This document shows, piece after piece, positions 57,884 to 64,000 of a stretch of DNA of 64,000 nucleotides. The notes below the pieces were generated by a model. It did no database searches and was not told the DNA's origin. It saw only the letters and a program-made list of their open reading frames with translations. The position numbers and the translations under genes were made by a program. Within the stretch, counting starts at the first letter, position 1, and every line of letters starts with the position of its first letter. This stretch comes from Afipia sp. (GTDB taxonomy: Bacteria; Pseudomonadota; Alphaproteobacteria; Rhizobiales; Xanthobacteraceae): NCBI GenBank assembly GCA_017308595.1, contig JAFKER010000010.1:62001-126000 (forward strand), given 5' to 3'.

Positions 57884-58480
57884 TTACCGTTCAATCGTGC
57901 CGGTGCGCCGGATCTTCTTCTGCAGCAGCAGCACGCCGTAAAGCAGCGCCTCCGCCGTCGGAGGACAGCCCGGAACATAGATATCGACAGGCACGATGCG
58001 ATCGCAGCCGCGCACCACCGAGTAGGAATAGTGATAATAGCCGCCACCGTTGGCGCACGATCCCATCGAGATCACGTAACGCGGCTCCGGCATCTGGTCG
58101 TAGACCTTGCGGAGCGCGGGAGCCATCTTGTTGGTCAACGTGCCCGCGACGATCATGACGTCCGACTGGCGCGGCGACGCACGCGGCGCGAAGCCGAAGC
58201 GCTCGACGTCGTAGCGGGGCATCGACACCTGCATCATCTCAACCGCGCAACATGCAAGACCGAAAGTCATCCACATCAGCGAGCCGGTGCGCGCCCAGGT
58301 GATCAGGTCATCGGCCGCCGCAACGAAGAAGCCCTTATCGGACAGTTCGCTGTTGATCTCGAGGAAATACTTGTCGTCCGCGCCGACCGGCTGGCCGGTG
58401 CGCGGATCGAGAATGCCCGTCGCGGCCTGCGAGACGGCAGGCTGCATAATCGAAGGCGCCGTGTTCGGGTTCAATCCCAT
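57884..58480 (-). CDS. nuoB: NADH-quinone oxidoreductase subunit B
   Basis: Subunit carrying cluster N2, the last iron-sulfur centre before quinone. The 198-residue protein has the tandem cysteines in [10 protein letters not shown], then GSCANGGG and [11 protein letters not shown]. The start at 58480 (MGLNPNTAP) lies inside the last codons of nuoA, an overlap of 10 bases; the frame is open to 58501. Confidence 0.97.
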   Translation of the reverse strand: MGLNPNTAPSIMQPAVSQAATGILDPRTGQPVGADDKYFLEINSELSDKGFFVAAADDLITWARTGSLMWMTFGLACCAVEMMQVSMPRYDVERFGFAPRASPRQSDVMIVAGTLTNKMAPALRKVYDQMPEPRYVISMGSCANGGGYYHYSYSVVRGCDRIVPVDIYVPGCPPTAEALLYGVLLLQKKIRRTGTIER

Positions 58481-58836
58481 TCCAGCGCTCCCTTCTTCCA
58501 CTCATAGGCGAAGCCGATGGTAAGCACGCCCAGAAACACCATCATCGACCAGAACCCCGCGAGGCCGAGTTTGCCGAATGCCACAGCCCACGGAAACAGG
58601 AAGGCGACCTCCAGATCGAAGATGATGAAGAGAATGGCGACCAGATAAAACCTGACGTCGAATTTCATGCGCGCATCGTCGAAAGCATTGAAGCCGCACT
58701 CATAGGCGGACAGCTTTTCCGGATCGGGCTGCTGATAGGCGACGATGAAAGGTGCAATCAGCAGTGCAAGACCGATCACGGTCGCAACACCGATAAACAC
58801 CACAAGTGGCAGATAGTTCTGCAAAATTCCGCCCAT
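58471..58836 (-). CDS. nuoA: NADH-quinone oxidoreductase subunit A
   Basis: First gene of the complex I operon. The 121-residue protein has three membrane helices, the conserved acidic loop [23 protein letters not shown] in parts, and [12 protein letters not shown] in the second helix. The promoter must lie in the 265 bases upstream; TTGTCT and TTGCCC boxes are present near 58918-58930 on the minus strand but no clear -10 was fixed. Confidence 0.97.
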   Translation of the reverse strand: MGGILQNYLPLVVFIGVATVIGLALLIAPFIVAYQQPDPEKLSAYECGFNAFDDARMKFDVRFYLVAILFIIFDLEVAFLFPWAVAFGKLGLAGFWSMMVFLGVLTIGFAYEWKKGALEWD

Positions 58837-59101
58837 CGGCGACCCTTATGTTGTCGGCTTTGTTCCGGGGATTCGCGGAACATTGGAATGGTTCGAAGGG
58901 ATAGCGCAGCGCAACACGTAGGGCAAGACAAGCTATTTTTATTGCTCAGGTTCTTCCCCGTTTTGGCATAGCACCATGCAGGAAACGCGCACTCCCCGCA
59001 TCCGCGCTATTCGTCGTAGGACCGGCCCGGAACCAGACCGGTCAGGGCGCGCGAGAGCAGCCGCCGTCAGCGGGAGTTGGACGGATCCGGGCCGGCAGGC
59101 C

Positions 59102-60193
59102 TCAGGACAACAGCCGCGCGACTTCCTTGCCGCACTCAACCGTATTGGCCTTGCCGCCAAGGTCCCGGGTACGCAGCTTCTCTTCCGCCAGCACGGTCTC
59201 GATCGCCGCCACAATAGCCTTGCCTGCTTCCGGCTCGCCCAGATGGTCCAGCATCATCGCCGCCGACCAGATCTGGCCCACCGGGTTGGCAATGCCCTGC
59301 CCGGCGATATCCGGCGCGGAGCCGTGAACCGGCTCAAACAGCGAGGGAAATTTGCGTTCCGGATTGAGGCTGCCGGAGGGCGCGATACCGATGGTGCCGG
59401 TGCAGGCCGGGCCGAGGTCCGACAGGATATCCCCGAACAGGTTGGAGCCGACCACGACATCGAACCAGTCCGGATGCAGGACAAAGTTCGCGGCTAGAAT
59501 ATCAATATGATACTTATCCCACTTCACGCCCGGATAGGCCTTGGCCATCTCCTCCACCCGCTCGTCCCAGTAAGGCATGGTGATGGAAATGCCGTTGGAT
59601 TTCGTGGCCGAGGTCAGGTGCTTCTTGGGGCGGCTTTGCGCAAGCTCAAAGGCGAATTTCAGGATTCGGTCGACGCCAGTGCGGGACATGACGCTTTCCT
59701 GGATCACCACCTCGCGGTCGGTGCCGGGAAACATCCGCCCGCCGATAGATGAGTATTCGCCCTCGGTGTTCTCGCGCACGACAAAGAAGTCGATGTCGCC
59801 GGGCTTGCGGCCCGCCAGCGGTGACTTCACACCGGGCATCAGGCGAACAGGCCGCAGGTTCACATACTGATCGAACTCCCGGCGAAACTGGATCAGCGAT
59901 CCCCACAGGGAAATATGGTCCGGAAGAATCGACGGCATGCCCACCGCGCCGAAGAAGATCGCATCATGGCTGCCGATCTGCGTCTTCCAGTCGTCCGGCA
60001 TCATCTGGCCGTGCTTCTGGTAGTAGTCGCAGGATGCGAAATCGAAATCGTCCAGTTCGAGTTCAAAATTGAACTTCCTCGCCGCCGCCTCCAGCACGCG
60101 AATCCCTTCCGGCACGACCTCCTTGCCGATTCCATCGCCGGGAATGACGGCCAGTCGGTACTTTCGGTTGGTTCCGGGTTTATTGGCGGACAT
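59102..60193 (-). CDS. Tartrate dehydrogenase / D-malate dehydrogenase (decarboxylating)
   Basis: A 363-residue member of the isocitrate/isopropylmalate dehydrogenase family. It has VIPGDGIGKEVVPEG at the N-terminus, the substrate loop RREFDQYVNLRPVRL, VVRENTEGEYSSIGG, the catalytic lysine segment and GSAPDIAGQGIANPVGQIWSAAMM in parts. The EYSSIGG form and the DQYVN arginine loop fit the tartrate/D-malate (TtuC/DmlA) branch rather than leuB. It oxidatively decarboxylates D-malate or tartrate using NAD and divalent metal. The start at 60193 is favoured over the frame to 60262. It stands alone between nuo and tRNA-Asp. Confidence 0.9.
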   Translation of the reverse strand: MSANKPGTNRKYRLAVIPGDGIGKEVVPEGIRVLEAAARKFNFELELDDFDFASCDYYQKHGQMMPDDWKTQIGSHDAIFFGAVGMPSILPDHISLWGSLIQFRREFDQYVNLRPVRLMPGVKSPLAGRKPGDIDFFVVRENTEGEYSSIGGRMFPGTDREVVIQESVMSRTGVDRILKFAFELAQSRPKKHLTSATKSNGISITMPYWDERVEEMAKAYPGVKWDKYHIDILAANFVLHPDWFDVVVGSNLFGDILSDLGPACTGTIGIAPSGSLNPERKFPSLFEPVHGSAPDIAGQGIANPVGQIWSAAMMLDHLGEPEAGKAIVAAIETVLAEEKLRTRDLGGKANTVECGKEVARLLS

Positions 60194-60331
60194 GCGGGCG
60201 CTCCTCGGGCTGGGTGCGGATCTGATGCCGGTATCGCCGCTGATCCCGGCCATCCGCTTCACGCAGCGTTCCTACATGAAGCCGGACGATTTCCGAAATG
60301 ACGAACAAACAGAAAGAGACAACGGCACACC

Positions 60332-60360
60332 TTGACTTGGTAGGCCCCCCCCTTTAAGTC
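60332..60360 (+). promoter_or_regulatory. Possible promoter of tRNA-Asp
   Basis: TTGACT at 60332-60337 is a near-consensus -35 box. A weak -10 (TTTAAG or TAAGTC) lies 15-17 bases further, about 29 bases before the tRNA. An unusual run of eight or more C residues fills the spacer. Confidence 0.4.
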
Positions 60361-60388
60361 CCACCACCTGCGGATCGTTCGCGGTCTT

Positions 60389-60465
<77 letters not shown>

Positions 60466-60724
60466 GATTTCTCCTTAAAAAACAATGATTTCTGGCTATC
60501 TACGCGCGCATCCCGATGCGCGGCGGCGACCGGCTTTGCCAACACATTTCCCCCGCGCCGCACTGCAGACAATCACGAATCCCGCTTAAAAATAGTCGTT
60601 TTCGCCGTGTCGATTCAAAAAAGGCGCTATTTACGGGCAAAACTCGTAGGCAGATCGGCTACGAATCAAATAAGCCCTGATTTATCGGAAGTTCTACACA
60701 CTGCGACCCACGAGGAGGCCCAAA

Positions 60725-61024
60725 ATGGCTAAGAAAGCAGCGACCCCAGCGACCATCACCCTGAAGCACCTTGCCGCGGCACTGGCCGAAGAACACGAAC
60801 TGTCGAAGAAGACCGCCGAAGCGATTCTGACCGACCTCGTCACCAAGATCACCAAGCACCTCAAGAAGGGCGAGCGCATCCGCATCGTCGGCCTCGGCAT
60901 CCTTCAGGTGCGCAAGCGCGCCGCCCGCATGGGCCGCAACCCAGCCACCGGCGAAGCGATCCAGATCAAGGCGAGCAAGAAGGTCGCGTTCCGCGCTGCC
61001 AAGGAATTGAAGGAAGCCGTCTGA
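60725..61024 (+). CDS. HU family nucleoid DNA-binding protein
   Basis: A 99-residue HU/IHF-fold histone-like protein that bends and compacts DNA. The two N-terminal helices are followed by the hallmark RIRIVGLGILQVRKR and the DNA-contact arm MGRNPATGEAIQIKASKKVAFRAAKELK in parts. The N-terminus MAKKAATPATITLKHLA is slightly longer and more alanine/lysine-rich than in E. coli HU. GAGGAGG precedes the ATG and a terminator follows, so it is a single-gene unit. Confidence 0.95.
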   Translation: MAKKAATPATITLKHLAAALAEEHELSKKTAEAILTDLVTKITKHLKKGERIRIVGLGILQVRKRAARMGRNPATGEAIQIKASKKVAFRAAKELKEAV

Positions 61025-61050
61025 TACCGGCATTTCCGACGTAACGGCTC

Positions 61051-61084
61051 AAACGCCATCCCGCTTCGCGGGGTGGCGTTTTGC
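61051..61084 (+). terminator. Rho-independent terminator after the HU gene
   Basis: AAACGCCATCCCG pairs with CGGGGTGGCGTTT (one G-T pair) around the loop CTTCG and is followed by TTGCTTT, 27 bases after the stop codon. Confidence 0.88.
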
Positions 61085-61275
61085 TTTGAGCCAAGACAGG
61101 CAATATTCCGCCCTCATCAACTGATCATCGTTGCCGGGCTTGACGCGGCAATCCATCTTTCGGGAAATGCATCTCACGAAGTGTGATGGATACGCGGGTC
61201 ATAAGGCGAGCGGAAGCGACGCCGCTCTTCGAACGACTATACCCGCGTATCACGATTGAAATCGGAGCTGCCGTC

Positions 61276-62520
61276 TTGTCCCTGAATTTCTCCCACACCG
61301 TCCTCGACCGTTTCCTGCGTTACGTTCGCATCGACACCCAGTCCGACGCCTCATCGCCGACCTGCCCGTCTACGGAGAAGCAGAAAGACCTTGGCCGCCT
61401 GCTGGCGCAGGAACTGCAAGATCTCGGACTCAAGGACGCGCACATGGACGAGCACGGCTACGTCTATGCAACCATCCCGGCGAACACCGATAAGACCGTA
61501 CCGGTGATCTGCTTCTGCTCACATATGGATACCTCGCCCGACTGCACGGGCAAGGACGTCAAGCCACAGATCGTGAAAAACTATCGCGGCGGCGACATCG
61601 TGCTACCCGCTGACCCGGCGCAGGTGATCCGCGCCGCCGACAATCCGGCGCTGGCCGAACAGATCGGCAGCGATATCGTCACCACCGACGGCACCACGCT
61701 TCTCGGCGCCGATAACAAGGCCGGCGTCGCCGAGATCATGGACGCTGCGCAGATCCTGCTTGCCAATCCGCAGATCAAACACGGTGCGATCAAAATCCTG
61801 TTCACGCCGGACGAGGAAATCGGACGCGGCGCGGACAAGGTCGATCTCAAGAAGCTCGGCGCGGCGTTCGGCTACACCATCGACGGCGAAAGCGCGGGTC
61901 ATCTTGAGGACGAAACGTTCTCGGCGGACGGCGTCACCATTACCATCCAGGGCGTCAGCATTCATCCGGGTTTTGCCAAGGGCAAGATGGAACATGCGCT
62001 CAAGATCGCGTGCCGCATCGTGGACCGGTTGCCGAAAGACCTTGCACCGGAAACCACCGAAGGCCGCGAGGGCTTTCTCCATCCGGTCGGGCTTGAAGGC
62101 GGGCTCGACAGCGCCACGCTGTCGCTGATCGTGCGCGACTTCACCGAGCAAGGTCTGCACTACAAGGAAAGCTTGCTTGAGGACATCGTGCGGGAGGTGA
62201 TGAAGGACTTTCCGCATTCGACCTACACGTTCGAAGTGAAGCAGCAGTATCGCAACATGAAGGAAGTGCTCGACCGCCATCCCAAAGTGGTCGAATACGC
62301 GCTCGAGGCCATCGATCGCGCGGGCCTGCAGCCGGTGCTGAGCAGCATTCGAGGCGGCACCGACGGCTCGCGCCTGTCCTTCATGGGATTGCCTTGCCCG
62401 AACATCTTCGCAGGCGAACATTCCTTCCACTCGCGCCTCGAATGGGTCAGCGTGCGCGACATGGAAAGCGCGGTGCGGACGATCGTGCATCTCACCGCGA
62501 TCTGGGAGGAGAAGGCATGA
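61276..62520 (+). CDS. pepT: Peptidase T (tripeptide aminopeptidase), M20 family
   Basis: PepT removes the N-terminal residue from tripeptides in the cytoplasm, using two zinc ions. The M20 metal ligands are visible in CSHMDTSPD, TLLGADNKAG, FTPDEEIG, DGESAGHLE and the C-terminal FAGEHSFHS. The TTG at 61276 begins LSLNFSHTVLDRFLRYV and has CGGAG eight bases upstream, giving 414 residues, the family length. An ATG at 61186 would add 30 residues with no PepT similarity. The stop ends 40 bases before the monooxygenase gene. Confidence 0.93.
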   Translation: MSLNFSHTVLDRFLRYVRIDTQSDASSPTCPSTEKQKDLGRLLAQELQDLGLKDAHMDEHGYVYATIPANTDKTVPVICFCSHMDTSPDCTGKDVKPQIVKNYRGGDIVLPADPAQVIRAADNPALAEQIGSDIVTTDGTTLLGADNKAGVAEIMDAAQILLANPQIKHGAIKILFTPDEEIGRGADKVDLKKLGAAFGYTIDGESAGHLEDETFSADGVTITIQGVSIHPGFAKGKMEHALKIACRIVDRLPKDLAPETTEGREGFLHPVGLEGGLDSATLSLIVRDFTEQGLHYKESLLEDIVREVMKDFPHSTYTFEVKQQYRNMKEVLDRHPKVVEYALEAIDRAGLQPVLSSIRGGTDGSRLSFMGLPCPNIFAGEHSFHSRLEWVSVRDMESAVRTIVHLTAIWEEKA

Positions 62521-62560
62521 GGCCAGCACCCGTGGGCGACGAAACGAACGGCTGACGGGA

Positions 62561-63844
62561 ATGCGCGGGCCGCTCGATATTTCCGTGGTGGGTGCCGGTG
62601 TTGCGGGTCTGGCTATTGCCGCCGCTCTCGCAAATTCAGGCCATCGCGTTGTGGTGTTCGAGCGTTTCGCCACCTCGCTGCCGCTCGGCTCCGGCTTGAT
62701 GCTGCAACCGACCGGCCTCGCCGCGCTGGAGCGTCTCGGCCTGCGAGCCAGGATCGAAGCACTGGGTCATCGGATCGATCGCCTTTACGGCATCACCGAC
62801 ACGAAGCGGACGATTTTCGATCTCGCCTATGCGGGTCTCGATCCACGCCTCTACGCGGTGGCGGTGCATCGCGCACTGCTACATGGCGTGCTGTGGGACA
62901 ATTTCAAAACCTGCGGCGCGGTGCTGGAAACCGGACAGATCGTCACCGGCATCGAGCCGCAGGCCGGACATAAAGTCAGGCTGACCACCACAACAGGCAC
63001 CCTGCCCGGCACGTTCGATCTTGTGATCGATGCGTCGGGCGCGAATTCCCACTTCCGTCGCATCGTCAGTGCGAACGCCGCCCGCGAATTTTCTTACGGC
63101 GCGGTGTGGGCCAGCATTCCCGATCTCGGCATTTCGAATGGATGCCTTTCGCAGCGCTATGTTTCGGCGCGGCGCATGATCGGCTATCTGCCGGTCGGGT
63201 GCATCACTGATGGCGGACCTTCCCTCGCCGCACTGTTCTGGAGTCTGAAACCCGCCGACTATTCCGCATGGCGGGCAAACTTCGAGCCATGGCGCGAGGA
63301 AGCGAGCGCGCTGTGGCCGGACCTCGCGTCATCGATTGCAGCATTCACCGGGCCAGACGATCTCGCGCTAGCCAGCTACGTGCATTACACCGCGCCAAAG
63401 CCATTCAAGGGACCGCTTGCGCTGATCGGCGATGCAGCACACGCGACCTCGCCTCAACTGGGACAGGGCGCCAACAATGGACTGCTCGACGCCATCACCC
63501 TGAGCGATGCCATCGCAACCAGTCCCGATCTTGCGTCGGCCCTGAACCTTTACGCGAAGACGCGGCGCGGCCATGTCCGCTTCTACCAGATGGCCAGCGC
63601 GCTGATGACGCCGTTCTTCCAGTCCGATTCCGGCGGGCTCGCGATTCTGCGCGACATGTCCTTCGACCGGATGAAATTCGTTCCCTATCTGCGCCGCGAA
63701 ATGCTTCGCACGCTTGCAGGTCTCAAGACTGGTCTTTTCACACACGCAATGCCGGAGCGGCTTGCAGGATGTGTGGACATCGGCGCGCGTGCCATTAAAA
63801 CGCAGGACACTGATGAGCCGGCGATCTCGGAGGAGAAGGCATGA
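62561..63844 (+). CDS. FAD-dependent monooxygenase (p-hydroxybenzoate hydroxylase fold)
   Basis: A 427-residue group A flavin monooxygenase. It has the N-terminal dinucleotide motif VVGAGVAGLAIAAALA (residues 9-24) with a glutamate (FERF) after the second strand, the DASG motif near residue 157, and the FAD-pyrophosphate motif LIGDAAHATSPQLGQGANNG near residue 288. The substrate, probably an aromatic or quinone-like ring, cannot be told. Its stop overlaps the start of the next gene (ATGA), so the pair is co-translated. Confidence 0.92.
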   Translation: MRGPLDISVVGAGVAGLAIAAALANSGHRVVVFERFATSLPLGSGLMLQPTGLAALERLGLRARIEALGHRIDRLYGITDTKRTIFDLAYAGLDPRLYAVAVHRALLHGVLWDNFKTCGAVLETGQIVTGIEPQAGHKVRLTTTTGTLPGTFDLVIDASGANSHFRRIVSANAAREFSYGAVWASIPDLGISNGCLSQRYVSARRMIGYLPVGCITDGGPSLAALFWSLKPADYSAWRANFEPWREEASALWPDLASSIAAFTGPDDLALASYVHYTAPKPFKGPLALIGDAAHATSPQLGQGANNGLLDAITLSDAIATSPDLASALNLYAKTRRGHVRFYQMASALMTPFFQSDSGGLAILRDMSFDRMKFVPYLRREMLRTLAGLKTGLFTHAMPERLAGCVDIGARAIKTQDTDEPAISEEKA

Positions 63845-64000
63845 ACCGGATTTTGAATCGAATTGGCGCGGTTTTGGTTTTTGCGCTCCTCGCCTCCCCT
63901 GGCGCTCGGGCACAGGAACAGCGCTTCGACATCACGGTGACCGCCGATGCGACCAAGGCCAACGGCAGCCCGTGGGACGGCGTGCCCCGGCTCGGCAATT
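63841..64000 (+). CDS. Exported protein of unknown function (3' end cut by window)
   Basis: The ATG at 63841 overlaps the monooxygenase stop. The visible 53 residues begin with a signal peptide (MNRILNRIGAVLVFALLAS, probable cleavage after GARA-QE), followed by FDITVTADATKANGSPWDGVP, the start of a periplasmic domain I do not recognise. The frame is open to the window edge. Confidence 0.75.
   Translation, partial: MNRILNRIGAVLVFALLASPGARAQEQRFDITVTADATKANGSPWDGVPRLGN

Noticed and set aside
58939-59214. A 91-codon frame between nuoA and the tartrate dehydrogenase
   Set aside because: It overlaps the end of the dehydrogenase by 113 bases in another frame, is cysteine/arginine-rich without a recognised motif and has no ribosome binding site.

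Overview
The window is a chromosomal segment of an alphaproteobacterium, most likely a member of the Bradyrhizobiaceae (Bradyrhizobium, Rhodopseudomonas, Afipia, Oligotropha, Nitrobacter group). The evidence is the GC-rich coding sequence, a Rhizobiales-type LexA with a GAAC-N7-GAAC operator, LpxI instead of LpxH, a short prolyl-tRNA synthetase, a 14-subunit alphaproteobacterial nuo operon, DUF3551 and DUF1467 proteins, and a familiar gene order (moaC-moeA-lexA-comEC-gltX-gltA-lpx-bamA-rseP-dxr-cdsA-uppS-frr-pyrH-tsf-rpsB-dnaE-lolDC-proS-nuo). Genus and species cannot be fixed from the sequence alone.

Layout. 1-1568: molybdenum cofactor genes moaC (cut by the window edge) and moeA. 1574-3315: a divergent short-chain dehydrogenase / AraC regulator pair. 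3350-8228: lexA with its SOS box, comEC and a glutaminyl-tRNA synthetase. 8445-11377: gltX and gltA, closed by a strong terminator. 11446-18660: leftward lpxB-lpxI-lpxA-fabZ-lpxD-bamA, for lipid A and outer-membrane protein assembly. 18831-24265: leftward rseP-dxr-cdsA-uppS-frr-pyrH, for envelope stress, isoprenoids, phospholipids, ribosome recycling and UMP kinase. 24338-24500: two adjacent long palindromic repeats. 24513-26616: tsf and rpsB with a recognisable promoter and leader. 26852-32655: a caspase-fold protein lacking both catalytic residues, and dnaE. 32847-33015: a 32-residue membrane protein with a second SOS box upstream. 33201-36874: a DUF3551 protein, lolD, lolC and proS. 37047-39661: a DUF2946 protein and a TonB-dependent receptor. 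39662-39925: an unexplained stretch ending in an orphan terminator. 40022-58836: leftward nuoA to nuoN followed by birA, rnj, mce and a DUF1467 gene. The nuo operon carries two extra genes: an FkbM-type methyltransferase after nuoD and a 59-residue two-helix membrane protein between nuoE and nuoF. 59102-64000: a tartrate/D-malate dehydrogenase, tRNA-Asp, an HU protein, a PepT peptidase, an FAD monooxygenase and the start of an exported protein.

Most of the window is housekeeping. The items that look new or least explained are the LexA-box-associated micro-membrane protein (a candidate SidA-like SOS effector), the two accessory genes embedded in the complex I operon, the catalytically dead caspase-like protein, the twin palindromes before tsf, and the transcript-like stretch with its own terminator after the TonB receptor.
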